A DNA stretch of 64,000 bases from contig NZ_CAURXA010000001.1 in the NCBI RefSeq assembly GCF_963528755.1, positions 310,001-374,000 of the forward strand, in the 5' to 3' direction. Below are positions 16,291-26,498 of this stretch, piece by piece. The translations under genes and the position numbers were made by a program. The stretch is from Selenomonas sp963528755. GTDB taxonomy: Bacteria; Bacillota; Negativicutes; Selenomonadales; Selenomonadaceae. Under the pieces are notes generated by a model. The model searched no databases, was not told the origin of the DNA, and saw only the letters and a list, made by a program, of their open reading frames with translations. The first letter of the stretch is position 1, and each line of letters begins with the position of its first letter.

Positions 16291-17496
16291 ATGAAAGAAA
16301 CAGATGAAGCAATCTACGCGAAGGACGCGGCGGGCTATCTGCCCGTGTTCAACCGCTACAAGATCGTGCTCGACCACGGCGAGGGCGTCTACGTTTTCGA
16401 CAACAACGGCAGGAAGTACATCGACTTCCTCGCGGGCATTGCGGTCAACGTACTCGGCCACGCCTATGCGCCGCTCGTCGAGACGATCGCCGAACAGGCG
16501 GGGCGCATGATCCACTGCTCGAATCTCTACTACACGCAGGCGCAGGCGGATGCAGCGGAAAGGCTCGTGCGCCTATCAGGGCTCGGCAAGGCGTTTTTTG
16601 CCAATTCGGGCGCGGAAGCGAACGAGGGCGCAATTAAGGTCGCGCACAAGTATGCGCACGCGAAAGATCCTGAAAAGTCGCAGATCATCACGGCGTGGCA
16701 TAGTTTTCACGGACGCACGCTCGCGACATTGACGGCGACGGGACAGCCGAAGTATCACGAAGGCTTTGGTCCACTGCCCGAGGGATTCGACTATGTGCAT
16801 TACGGCAATATCGAAGAGCTGGAAAAGATGATGAGCGCGAAGACGTGCGCCGTCATGCTCGAAACGATTCAAGGCGAGGGTGGCGTCCATGTGCCGACGG
16901 CAGAATATTTGAAGCGCGTGCGCGAGCTTTGCGACGAGCACGGCGCACTCTTGATCTTCGATGAGATCCAATGCGGCATGGGGCGCACGGGCAAGATGTT
17001 CGCTTACGAGCATTTCGACGTGCAGCCCGACATCGTGACGCTTGCCAAGGGTCTTGCGGGCGGTGTGCCCATCGGTGCGTTCATCGTGACGGACGAGGCG
17101 GCGGCTGCTCTCCATGCGGGCGATCACGGCACGACCTTCGGCGGCAATCCTCTCGCGTGTGCGGCGGCAAACGTCGTGCTCGACACGGTGCAGAACGAGG
17201 GCATCTTGGGTCACGTCGACAAGGTCGGTGCGTATTTCCGTGAAAAGCTCGAAGGCTTTCGAAAGAAGCATCCGGCACTCATCAAGGAAGTGCGCGGCAT
17301 GGGGCTTCTTCTCGGCATGGAGCTTTCCATAGAGGGACGAGGCATTGTCAACGAATGCTTGGAGCACGGCGCAATCATCAACTGCACGGCAGGAAATATC
17401 CTGCGCTTCGTGCCGCCGTTGATCGTCAAGGAAGCGCATATCGACGAACTCTGTGCGATCTTGGAGCCGATTCTGGCGAAGTATGCCAAGGGTTGA
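16291..17496 (+). CDS. argD: acetylornithine aminotransferase
   Basis: 401 residues of a class III PLP aminotransferase. Seen: NSGAEANEGAIKVA (cofactor phosphate site), the LIFDEIQCGMGRTG segment and the PLP lysine in VTLAKGLAGGVPIG. It converts N-acetylglutamate semialdehyde to N-acetylornithine and may also serve lysine synthesis. The chosen ATG at 16291 follows AAGCGGGGG; a longer in-frame start would run far into argB. Gap to argB is 26 nt. Confidence 0.95.
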   Translation: MKETDEAIYAKDAAGYLPVFNRYKIVLDHGEGVYVFDNNGRKYIDFLAGIAVNVLGHAYAPLVETIAEQAGRMIHCSNLYYTQAQADAAERLVRLSGLGKAFFANSGAEANEGAIKVAHKYAHAKDPEKSQIITAWHSFHGRTLATLTATGQPKYHEGFGPLPEGFDYVHYGNIEELEKMMSAKTCAVMLETIQGEGGVHVPTAEYLKRVRELCDEHGALLIFDEIQCGMGRTGKMFAYEHFDVQPDIVTLAKGLAGGVPIGAFIVTDEAAAALHAGDHGTTFGGNPLACAAANVVLDTVQNEGILGHVDKVGAYFREKLEGFRKKHPALIKEVRGMGLLLGMELSIEGRGIVNECLEHGAIINCTAGNILRFVPPLIVKEAHIDELCAILEPILAKYAKG

Positions 17497-17511
17497 AGGG
17501 GAGGAGAACGT

Positions 17512-18444
17512 ATGTTAAAAGGCAGAGATTTACTTTCCATTCACGATCTTTCCGTTGAGGAGGTCGAGGCGATTCTCGCTCTTGCCGAAGAACTCAAGGC
17601 GATGCAGAAGGCGGGCATCGAGCACCGCGTTCTCGCGGGCAAGACGCTCGGCATGATCTTCGAGAAATCCTCGACGAGGACGCGCGTTTCCTTTGAGACG
17701 GGCATGTTTCAGCTCGGCGGACAGGCGCTCTTCCTCTCGAACCGCGATCTGCAGATCGGGCGCGGCGAGCCGATCAAGGATACGGCTCGCGTCCTATCGC
17801 GCTATCTCGATGGCGTGATGATCCGCACCTTCGAGCATGAGAAGGTGGAGGAGTTCGCCAAGTATGCCGACGTCCCTGTCATCAACGCCTTGACTGATCT
17901 CCTCCATCCGTGCCAGGCGCTGACCGACCTTCTGACGATTCGCGAGCACAAGGGAAAGAATCTCAAAGGGCTGAAGATGGCGTACGTCGGTGACGGCAAC
18001 AATATGACGCATTCTCTGATGTATGCGGCGGCAAAGACGGGCATGAACTTCGTCGCCGCGACGCCTGCAGACTACGCGCCCGATGAAGGGGTGACGCAGA
18101 GGGCGCAGGAAGATGCGAAGGAGACGGGCGCGAGCATCGCGCTCGTGACCGACCCGTTTGCAGCGGCGAAGGACGCCGACATCCTCGTGACGGACACATG
18201 GGCGAGCATGGGGCAGGAGGCGGAGCACGAGGAGCGCAAGAAAATTTTTGCGCCGTACCAGATCAACGGCGACCTGCTCGCTGTCGCCGACAAACGCGCC
18301 ATCGTCATGCACTGCCTGCCCGCCTATCGCGGCGAGGAGATCACGGAAGATGTTTTAGAGAGATTCTCCAACGTCATCTTCGACGAGGCGGAGAACCGCC
18401 TGCATACGCAGAAGGCAATCATGGCGCTTTTGATGGCGGACTGA
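17512..18444 (+). CDS. argF: ornithine carbamoyltransferase
   Basis: 310 residues, standard OTC. The carbamoyl-phosphate motif SSTRTR is near residue 45-50, HPCQALTDLLT near 126-136 and the HCLPAYRGEE loop with the ornithine-side Cys near 265. It makes citrulline. GGGGAGGAG precedes the ATG, 15 nt after argD. It is the last gene of the tight argCJBDF run; the next gene, argG, lies 115 nt on. Confidence 0.96.
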   Translation: MLKGRDLLSIHDLSVEEVEAILALAEELKAMQKAGIEHRVLAGKTLGMIFEKSSTRTRVSFETGMFQLGGQALFLSNRDLQIGRGEPIKDTARVLSRYLDGVMIRTFEHEKVEEFAKYADVPVINALTDLLHPCQALTDLLTIREHKGKNLKGLKMAYVGDGNNMTHSLMYAAAKTGMNFVAATPADYAPDEGVTQRAQEDAKETGASIALVTDPFAAAKDADILVTDTWASMGQEAEHEERKKIFAPYQINGDLLAVADKRAIVMHCLPAYRGEEITEDVLERFSNVIFDEAENRLHTQKAIMALLMAD

Positions 18445-18498
18445 CGTCATCTTATCTGCGATCTCCGGCAGGAAAAATTTATGAAAGCGCGTATTCTT

Positions 18499-18543
18499 AA
18501 GGAGACGCTGAATTTATCAGTGCTTCCTTGATATAAAATATTT
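18499..18543 (+). other. argF-argG intergenic hairpin
   Basis: In the 115-bp gap an imperfect hairpin (18499-18511 with 18517-18529, one mismatch) is followed by AT-rich sequence containing TATAAA at 18532. There is no terminator T-run, and no good -35 at standard distance, so I cannot say whether argG has its own promoter or is read through from argF. Confidence 0.4.
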
Positions 18544-18559
18544 TAAGGAGCTGTTTTTC

Positions 18560-19776
18560 ATGGCAAAGGCAAAAGTGAAGAAAGTCGTACTCGCATATTC
18601 GGGCGGTCTGGACACCTCCGTCATCATTCCGTGGCTCAAGGAGAACTATGACGGCTGCGAAGTCATCGCGGCGTGCGTGGATATCGGGCAGGGCGATGAG
18701 GTCGCGCCCGTGCATGACAAGGCGCTGAAGTCCGGCGCGTCGAAGGCATACGTCGAAGACCTCACGCAGGAATTTCTCGAAGATTACGTCTGGCCGACGC
18801 TCAAGGCGCAGGCGGTCTACGAGGGCAAGTACCTCTTGGGCACGTCGTTCGCGCGTCCCTTGATCGCCAAGCGTCTCGTCGAGATCGCGAAAGCGGAGGG
18901 CGCGGATGCCATCGCGCACGGCGCGACGGGTAAGGGCAACGACCAGGTGCGTTTTGAGCTGACGATCAAGGCTCTCGCGCCGAATCTCACGATCATCGCC
19001 CCGTGGCGCGAATGGGAACTTGGCGCGCGCACGGAGGAAATCGAGTACGCGAAGAAGCACGGCATCCCCGTCGCTGAGGAAAACAAGACGTACAGCATGG
19101 ATCGCAACATCTGGCACCTGTCGCATGAAGGCTCCGACCTCGAAGATCCGTGGAACGAGCCGAAGAACGAGATGTTCCTGATCTCGAAAGCTCCCGAGGA
19201 CGCGCCCGACAAGCCCGAGTATGTCACGATCGACTTCGAGAAGGGCATTCCCGTCGCCGTCAACGGCGAGAAGCTCGGCGCGGTCGAACTTCTGACGAAG
19301 CTCAACGAGATCGGCGCGAGAAACGGCGTCGGCATCACGGATATATGCGAGAATCGCCTCGTCGGCATGAAGTCGCGCGGCGTCTACGAGAATCCCGGCG
19401 GCGCGATCCTCTACTATGCGCACCGCGAGCTTGAGTATCTGTGCCTCGACCGCGCGACGTACCACTACAAGGAAGGTGTCGCCATCCGCTTCGGCGAACT
19501 CGTCTACGACGGCATGTGGTTCTGCCAGCTCAGGGAAGCGCTGCAGGCGTTCGTCGACAGCACGCAAGAGAGCGTCACGGGCACGGTGCGCCTGAAGCTC
19601 TACAAGGGCAATATCATCAGCGCCGGCTCGAAGTCGCCGTATTCGCTCTACAGTCAGGAATTCGTGACCTTTGAGCGCGACGAGGTCTACGACCAGTCCG
19701 ACGCGACGGGTTTCATCAACCTCTTCGGCCTGCCCTTGAAGGTGCGTGCCCTCATGCAGGAAAAGGCAGGGAAGAA

Positions 19777-19780
<4 letters not shown>
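18560..19780 (+). CDS. argG: argininosuccinate synthase
   Basis: 406 residues, normal. The PP-loop AYSGGLDTSV is at residues 12-21. GATGKGNDQVRFE near 118-130 and SPYSLYSQEFVTF near the C-terminus are further signatures. It condenses citrulline and aspartate with ATP. A TTAAGGAG site precedes the ATG. The stop overlaps argH by 4 nt. Confidence 0.97.
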
Positions 19781-21204
<1,424 letters not shown>

Positions 21205-21249
21205 TGGGCAAGCCCCCTTGCTGGGCACGTTGTATTGAATCGTGCATCT

Positions 21250-21299
21250 CAACAGCAAAAAACGGAGTGTCGCTGTCGGCACTCCGTTTTTTCTGTTGA
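21250..21299 (+). terminator. terminator of the arginine gene block
   Basis: Stem ACGGAGTG/CACTCCGT with a 10-nt loop, flanked by A6 and T6 and extended by CAACAG/CTGTTG. It is symmetric enough to work in both directions. The decayed helicase gene starts right after it with no promoter of its own. Confidence 0.88.
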
Positions 21300-21302
21300 G
21301 AG

Positions 21303-22663
21303 GGCGTGCGTACGGCTTCGCAGGGGGAGGCGGATTTCGTCGTGCTGCATCCGAGGCACGGCATCCTCGCCATTGAGGTGAAGGCGGGCGGGATTGCCTA
21401 CGAAGATGGCTCATGGCAGCAGACGAACCGTCGCACGGGCGAGCGGAAGGTCATCTATCCGTTTCAGCAGGCGGAGAACAGCTGTCAGCGCATCCTTGCG
21501 GAGTTGCGCCAAAGGATGCCGCAGCATGTGCCTCTCGTGGGCAAGGCGGTTTGGTTCACCTCTGTGGAGATTCCTCAAGGCAAGCCTTTACCGTTGGAAT
21601 CGCCGCGCGACATCATCCTCGACGCGGGCGATTTGCGTGAGCCGAAAGCGAAATTGGAGAAGATTTACAGCTATTGGCGCAAGCTGTTCCATATTCCTGA
21701 ACGCGTGCAGTCGCCGAGCGTGTTCAAACAAGTCATCCAGACATTGCAGCCCGTGTTCCGCATCGTGGAGACGGTTTCTGCCGCGTCGCAGGCAGTCGAG
21801 CAATCGATGGCGCGGCTGACGAATGCGCAGTTCGCGCTCTTGTGCTACGCGATTTCGAGATGTTTTTTTAGAATGAATTTGATGATACTCTGTGGGAGTA
21901 TCCGAACATCGTCATCGATGAGGCACAGGACTTCCCGAGCGCATTGCTCGAACATCTTGCGCTCTTGGCTGAGCTTCATGACGAAGCGTTCTATTTATTT
22001 TATGATCGCGGGCAGACAATCATTTCGCGCCGCCCGACAGGGCAGACGCAGCAGATGGCGGCAGAGTGGATCGACGCACACATGGACTGCCGGCTCGTTC
22101 TCTATCGCAACTGCCGCAATACGGCGGAGATTGGGCGCACGGTGCAGAGCTTCCTTGCGGGCAGACACAAGAATTATCTCAATGCCATCCATGGCAAAAA
22201 GCCTCGTACCGTATTCGTTCCCGATGTAGAAGCGCTTGCAGCCGCCGCCGCCGATTTCGTGCGCCGTATGAAGAGCGAAGAGAAACTGGAACTTCAGGAC
22301 ATCGTGATCCTCACGGTGAGCACGCTGGAAAAGAGCATGTTCGCAGGCGTGATGTCGCTCGCAGGGATTCCTCTCGCTCATCAGCCAGCGGAGGGAAAGG
22401 TCTGGTTCACGACGGTGCGTCGCTACAAGGGCCTGGAGGCGAAGGCCGTCCTCCTCGTGGATGTGCATGTGTCGAAGCTCGTGAAGCCGACCTGCCAACG
22501 ACTCGTCTACGTCGGCAGCTCACGCGCTTCTGCGTATCTTGAGACGATATTTCTTAGCGATATTTCGGCAGAGGAGTATCCAGTATTGGTTGAGCAGTTG
22601 GATACCAATATGGAACCGTCTCCACAAGGAGTTGCGAGGTGGCTTGGAATGGAGGCGCAATGA
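21303..22663 (+). pseudogene. decayed NERD-domain UvrD-type helicase
   Basis: The first part (21306 to about 21860) encodes a NERD nuclease-related domain: GEADFVVLHPRHGILAIEVK is the start of the family core. The second part, in another frame from about 21870 to 22663, encodes the Walker B piece VIDEAQDF followed by the C-terminal helicase region ending in RYKGLEAKAVLLVD and RLVYVGSSRA. The Walker A region between them is missing and the frames do not join, so an internal deletion with frameshift is inferred. The true N-terminus is also lost behind the argH terminator. It cannot encode a working helicase. Confidence 0.85.
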
Positions 22664-22685
22664 TTTCCGCATCGTGCGCTTTGAG

Positions 22686-22740
22686 CATGAAAAATCCCGC
22701 CTGTTGCAGATTGTCTTCTGAACGGGCGGGATTTTTCATG
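22686..22740. terminator. bidirectional intrinsic terminator
   Basis: Perfect 16-bp inverted repeat (22686-22701 with 22725-22740) including A5 on one side and T5 on the other. It separates the helicase pseudogene from the convergent small secreted-protein gene. Confidence 0.9.
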
Positions 22741-22773
22741 TTGGGGGAATACGTGCTTTCGTGAGCGGTGGTC

Positions 22774-23154
22774 TCAATAGTACCAGTATTCCTTAATGTA
22801 ATATGGCCAACCTAGAGAATCCATGCAAAACTCAAAGATCTGATCCCTGGGGAGGACGACCGTCGTATGGTCTCCGCGCATGGTGCTTGTTTCATATCGC
22901 CACATATCCGATTTGTATTTGCTGAAAGTCCAATGGACGATGCGTATCAGATCTCCGTTTCGCACCTCCTTGGTAGATACCTTGAAATATTTTATGTTGT
23001 CCGATGAACCACTTGTAAGCGTATCATCCATAACGTAGATATCGACATTCTCAGAATTCCAATGGTCGACCCATACGTCCTTTGCCTCGCAGACGTATGA
23101 TGGTAGCAGAATGGCTGCAGATACGAGCAAAGCCATGAGAAAAAGTTTTTTCAT
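22774..23154 (-). CDS. small secreted protein of unknown function
   Basis: 126 residues with a signal peptide (MKKLFLMALLVSAAILL, probable cut after CEA). The mature part is about 100 residues, rich in aromatic and charged residues (WVDHWNSENVDIYVMDD at its start, ending KEYWYY), suggesting a small beta-rich periplasmic protein. I do not recognise the family. CAGGAGGAG precedes the start. It follows a broken small gene on the same strand by 23 nt. Confidence 0.7.
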   Translation of the reverse strand: MKKLFLMALLVSAAILLPSYVCEAKDVWVDHWNSENVDIYVMDDTLTSGSSDNIKYFKVSTKEVRNGDLIRIVHWTFSKYKSDMWRYETSTMRGDHTTVVLPRDQIFEFCMDSLGWPYYIKEYWYY

Positions 23155-23177
23155 TTTACACTCCTCCTGAGAATTCC

Positions 23178-23496
23178 TTAACCCCAGCGTATCTTGAGAT
23201 GCTCATAAGAGAAATCTCCGTTTTGAGCAACCATTGTCCAGCCTGTTGTCCCATCGCTCTTGCGAAGGCAGTACCATGCCTCGATGGAAAGGAAATGCAC
23301 CTAGGTACAGCTTGTCATTTATATTCGTATAAACCCCCTCCATAAAGCCTTTTATATAATGTATATTCTGCATATTATATGAGATTCCTCTAAATATTTC
23401 GGGGTAAAAAGCGGTGTTTTGAAAAATCCCTTGACGTACGGTGCATTGATATGATAACATAGGCAAGTAATTCAAGAAGAGGCCGCCGCTTCTCAC
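23178..23496 (-). pseudogene. probable frameshifted small gene
   Basis: Two open stretches on the minus strand meet near 23290. The upstream one ends in NINDKLYLGAFPF. The other, read in a different frame and ending at a TAA at 23178-23180, gives IEAWYCLRKSDGTTGWTM and continues to LKIRWG. Joined by a 1-nt shift they form one plausible small protein upstream of the secreted-protein gene. The family is not recognised, and the call rests on protein-like composition only. Confidence 0.35.
23431..23460 (+). promoter_or_regulatory. candidate infC operon promoter
   Basis: TTGACG (23431-23436) and TAACAT (23455-23460) with an 18-bp spacer. It would give a leader of about 130 nt carrying the attenuator before infC. 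Confidence 0.5.
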
Positions 23497-23545
23497 CTGT
23501 CGACATGCGTCGAGCGGGTCTTATATGCAGGTTTTGCAAAGGAAG

Positions 23546-23570
23546 GGGTGGCGTCTGCCGCCCTTTTTAT
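23546..23570 (+). terminator. infC leader attenuator
   Basis: A 7-bp GC-rich stem (23546-23552 with 23557-23563, loop GTCT) followed by TTTTTATTT sits 30 nt upstream of the infC start. Leader terminators before infC-rpmI-rplT are known in Firmicutes, where L20 or related control sets read-through; that role here is inferred. Confidence 0.7.
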
Positions 23571-23598
23571 TTGCTCGTTCACCAGGAGGTGTTTTCCC

Positions 23599-24129
23599 AT
23601 TAGCAGGGACTCTTTAAGAATCAACGAAGAAATCCGCATTCGCGAGGTGCGCGTCACGAGCGCGTCCGGCGAGCAGCTTGGCATCATGGCGACACGCGAT
23701 GCCTTGCGCATGGCGGAGGAGCAGCATCTCGATCTCGTCGAGGTTGCGCCGAAAGCGAAGCCTCCTGTCTGCCGCATCATGGATTTCGGCAAGTACCGTT
23801 ACGAGCAGCAAAAAAGGGAGAAGGAGGCGAAGAAGAAGCAGAAGATCGTCACGATCAAGGAGGTCAAGCTGCGCCCGAACATCGAGCAGCATGATTTCGA
23901 CGTGAAGCTCAAGAATGCTCTTCGCTTTCTGGAAGAAGGAAACAAGGTCAAGGTCACGATCATGTTCCGTGGCCGCGAATTGTCGCATCCAGAGCTTGGC
24001 CGAGAGGTATTGAACAAGGTGGCCGACCGGCTCAAGGAGCTCGTTTCCATCGAGCGTGATGCGAAGCTGGAGGGCAAGAATATGACGATGATTCTCGCCC
24101 CGAAGGCGCAGACTAAAGGAGGAAAATAA
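23599..24129 (+). CDS. infC: translation initiation factor IF-3
   Basis: 176 residues from a rare ATT start at 23599. AGGAGGTG ends 8 nt before it, and the protein then begins SRDSLRINEEIRIREVRV, the family N-terminus. The only ATG in frame upstream (23548) lies inside the attenuator stem and gives an unrelated extension. Non-AUG starts allow IF-3 to repress its own translation, as known in E. coli with AUU. Later motifs: APKAKPPVCRIMDFGKYRYE and KVKVTIMFRGRE. First gene of infC-rpmI-rplT. Confidence 0.95.
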   Translation: MSRDSLRINEEIRIREVRVTSASGEQLGIMATRDALRMAEEQHLDLVEVAPKAKPPVCRIMDFGKYRYEQQKREKEAKKKQKIVTIKEVKLRPNIEQHDFDVKLKNALRFLEEGNKVKVTIMFRGRELSHPELGREVLNKVADRLKELVSIERDAKLEGKNMTMILAPKAQTKGGK

Positions 24130-24131
24130 AC

Positions 24132-24326
24132 ATGCCAAAGGTAAAGACACGCAGGGCCGCTGCCAAGCGCTTTTCGATAACGGGTTCCGGTGAGTTCAAG
24201 CGGAACAAGGCGTTCAAGAGCCATATCCTTGAGAAGAAGACGAGGAAGCGCAAGCGCAACCTGCGCAAGGCTACGCTTGTCGCCGCCGCTGACCACAGGC
24301 GCGTGCGCGATATGCTGAACAAGTAA
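24132..24326 (+). CDS. rpmI: 50S ribosomal protein L35
   Basis: 64 residues, very basic: MPKVKTRRAAAKRFSITGSG at the start is the L35 signature. The AAAGGAGGAAA site spans the end of infC, so translation is probably coupled. Middle gene of the classical IF3-L35-L20 operon. Confidence 0.97.
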   Translation: MPKVKTRRAAAKRFSITGSGEFKRNKAFKSHILEKKTRKRKRNLRKATLVAAADHRRVRDMLNK

Positions 24327-24357
24327 GATTCGAGCGAAGATAATGGAGGAATAAGAT

Positions 24358-24711
24358 ATGCCAAGAGTAAAATCCGGCGTTACGGCGCATCGCCGCCATA
24401 AGAAGATCCTGAAGCTCGCCAAGGGCTATCGCGGCGCAAAGAGCAAGCAGTTCAAGAAGGCGAACGAGACGGTCATGAAGGCGCTCTACTATGCGCGTCG
24501 TGATCGCCGCGCGAAGAAGGGCGAGTTCCGCAAGCTCTGGATCGCCCGCATCAATGCGGCTGCACGCATGAACGGCATTTCCTACAGCCGTCTCATCAAC
24601 GGCTTGACGAAGGCCGGCGTCGAGGTCAATCGCAAGATGTTTGCCGATCTTGCCGTGCACGATGAGAAGGCGTTTGCCCAGCTCGTCGCTATTGCTAAGG
24701 AAAATCAGTAA
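24358..24711 (+). CDS. rplT: 50S ribosomal protein L20
   Basis: 117 residues: MPRVKSGVTAHRRHKKILKL and AKGYRGAKSKQF are family signatures, and AARMNGISYSRLINGL lies in the globular C-terminus. It is an early assembly protein of the large subunit and, in other bacteria, a regulator of its own operon. Confidence 0.97.
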   Translation: MPRVKSGVTAHRRHKKILKLAKGYRGAKSKQFKKANETVMKALYYARRDRRAKKGEFRKLWIARINAAARMNGISYSRLINGLTKAGVEVNRKMFADLAVHDEKAFAQLVAIAKENQ

Positions 24712-24725
24712 GAAGATTGACGAAA

Positions 24726-24754
24726 GGGGAGCTTTCCACAGCTCCTCTTTTTTT
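24726..24754 (+). terminator. terminator after rplT
   Basis: 8-bp stem (24726-24733 with 24740-24747, one G-U) with a 6-nt loop, then a run of seven T. Closes the infC operon. Confidence 0.88.
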
Positions 24755-24849
24755 ATGAAAGTCAAGAAGTCAAACTCGAAGGGTGCAGACTGCTTGGGAG
24801 GCTTTCTGTAAGGGCGGTGCACGATGTCATGAAAGTGGACGTTCGTGCA

Positions 24850-24855
24850 TATAAT
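24850..24855 (+). promoter_or_regulatory. -10 box before the TrmH-family gene
   Basis: A perfect TATAAT at 24850-24855, 25 nt before the chosen start codon. No convincing -35 is seen 16-18 bp upstream. A weaker claim than the other promoters listed. Confidence 0.4.
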
Positions 24856-24879
24856 ATGTACAGTTTTTGCGGAGGAACG

Positions 24880-25701
24880 ATGGAAAAGATCGAGAGCGCA
24901 CAGAATAAGAGGATCAAGTGGCTTGCGAACTTGAAGAATACCAGGCGGCGGAAGGAAGAAGGCGTCGTCGTCGCCGAGGGTGTGCGGCTCGTCGAGATGG
25001 CGGCGGAGGCGGGCTGGGCGATGCGCTTTTGCCTCGTCACAGCCGAGGCGGCGCGGGAGGAGCGTACGGAGCGCATCCTCGCGCGGCTTGCGTCCCTCGG
25101 CTGCCCGCTCGCTGAGGTGACGCCGGAGGTCTATAAGAAGGCGAGCGATACCGATGCGCCGCAGGGCATTTTGCTTGTACTGGAAGAGCGGGGCGCTAGT
25201 CTTGCGGCTCTTGCGACGCGGCAGGAAATGCATGTCGTCGTGCTCGACGGCGTGCAGGATCCGGGCAATGCGGGAACGATCGTGCGCACGGCGGATGCTG
25301 CGGGCGCGGATGCCGTCGTCTGTCTGGAGGATACGATCGACGTGTTTTCTGCCAAGGCGGTTCGCGCAAGCATGGGATCAGTCTTTCATGTGCCCGTCGT
25401 GCGGAACGTGTCTCGCACGGCGCTGTGCGAGTTCCTGCAGCAGGGACGCGTGCGGCTCTTGGCTGCCGATCTCGACGAGACGGCACAGCCGTACTATGCG
25501 GCGGATTACAGCGGCCGGCTCGCGCTCGCCTTCGGCAACGAGGGCAACGGCGTGTCGGACGAGGTTCGTCGGATGGCTGAGGCAAAGCTCTTCATCCCGA
25601 TGTTCGGCAAGGCGGAATCGCTCAACGTGGCGACCGCCGCCGCCCTTGTGCTCTATGAGGCGGCGGGCGTGCGCCGCGGCTTTCGGCGTCATTGCCAATA
25701 G
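24880..25701 (+). CDS. TrmH-family SPOUT RNA 2'-O-methyltransferase
   Basis: 273 residues. An N-terminal substrate-binding domain (IESAQNKRIKWLANLKN) is followed by a SPOUT domain with the three SAM-knot motifs: LDGVQDPGNAGTIVRTADAA, LAFGNEGNGVSDEV and MFGKAESLNVATAAALVLYE. It probably methylates ribose in rRNA or tRNA; the exact target is not visible. GGAGGA sits 4 nt before the chosen ATG. Its 3' end overlaps thiN on the other strand by 13 nt. Confidence 0.9.
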   Translation: MEKIESAQNKRIKWLANLKNTRRRKEEGVVVAEGVRLVEMAAEAGWAMRFCLVTAEAAREERTERILARLASLGCPLAEVTPEVYKKASDTDAPQGILLVLEERGASLAALATRQEMHVVVLDGVQDPGNAGTIVRTADAAGADAVVCLEDTIDVFSAKAVRASMGSVFHVPVVRNVSRTALCEFLQQGRVRLLAADLDETAQPYYAADYSGRLALAFGNEGNGVSDEVRRMAEAKLFIPMFGKAESLNVATAAALVLYEAAGVRRGFRRHCQ

Positions 25702-26390
25702 AGATAGACGGCGAGCGTGCCCGCTTGCAGGCTGACGCGGAAGGAGGAGCTTCCTTCCGCCAGTTCGTTGCTCACGGCGTAGGGTTCTTCCTGGCGCAGG
25801 ACGGCGTCTTCGAGCGGCCATTGTGTTCCTGCTAGAGAGATGCCGCGACATTCACCGCCCAAGGCGAGGAGAGAGAGGGCCTTGGGCGTTTGTTTTGCCG
25901 TGAAGGAAAGGCTGTCTTCCTCGTGCAGGAAGAAGCACGCTTCCTGCTCGTCCGCCAGAATCATCGGGATGCCGCTGAAGGCGCAGGAAAAGAACGTGCT
26001 CATGGCGTGATCGAAGCGGCCGCCGAAAGCCCCCGTGAGCAGGAGAAACGTGTCGGGGGATTTCTCCTTGATTTTGGCAAGTGCGAGCTGCGTGTCCGTG
26101 AGATCCTTCTTGACATCGAAGCGCTCGCAGGGAACGCCTTCGGCGAGCGCCCAAGACCAGGCGGCGGGCGAGGCGCTGTCTGCGTCGCCGAGCAGGAAGT
26201 CGGGCACGCATTTCATCGCGTGGCAGAGGTCGACGCCGTGATCGATCGCCCAGAGCTTGCCGCGCCGCGCCTTTTGCATCCAGTCGGCGGCGGGCGGGCG
26301 GCCTCCTGTGACCAAGGTGCAGATGTGTGCGGGAAGCGCACGAGAGAACGCGATCGTGCCCTGCGGCAGGGAAAATTCATGGGAGCGCAT
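25689..26390 (-). CDS. thiN: thiamine diphosphokinase
   Basis: 233 residues. It transfers pyrophosphate from ATP to thiamine. Seen: VTGGRPP near residue 27, PDFLLGDADS near 63-72, VKKDLTDTQLALA near 93-105, GAFGGRFDHAMS near 119-130 and YAVSNEL near 205. The GDADS and KDLTD acidic motifs bind Mg-ATP. It stands alone, convergent with the methylase gene and divergent from the UPF0173 gene. No TPP riboswitch is evident upstream. Confidence 0.9.
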   Translation of the reverse strand: MRSHEFSLPQGTIAFSRALPAHICTLVTGGRPPAADWMQKARRGKLWAIDHGVDLCHAMKCVPDFLLGDADSASPAAWSWALAEGVPCERFDVKKDLTDTQLALAKIKEKSPDTFLLLTGAFGGRFDHAMSTFFSCAFSGIPMILADEQEACFFLHEEDSLSFTAKQTPKALSLLALGGECRGISLAGTQWPLEDAVLRQEEPYAVSNELAEGSSSFRVSLQAGTLAVYLYWQ

Positions 26391-26498
26391 GTTTTTCCTC
26401 CTCCATTTCCGTTTGTAGGAAGGTTTTTCAATTTTTTTGTTTAATTATACAATATATAGCTTTTTTGTGCTCGACTAAAATGAGAGGAGTCAAATGCG
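26391..26498. promoter_or_regulatory. AT-rich divergent promoter region thiN / UPF0173 gene
   Basis: For the plus strand, TTTTCA (26425-26430) and TACAAT (26448-26453) are 17 bp apart. For the minus strand a TATAAT lies at 26444-26449 with a poor -35. The two promoters would overlap, so the two genes may compete for polymerase. Confidence 0.5.

Noticed and set aside
23548..23598. ATG at 23548 as start of infC
   Set aside because: It lies in the attenuator stem, adds a sequence foreign to IF-3, and has a poor ribosome site; ATT 23599 has an ideal one.
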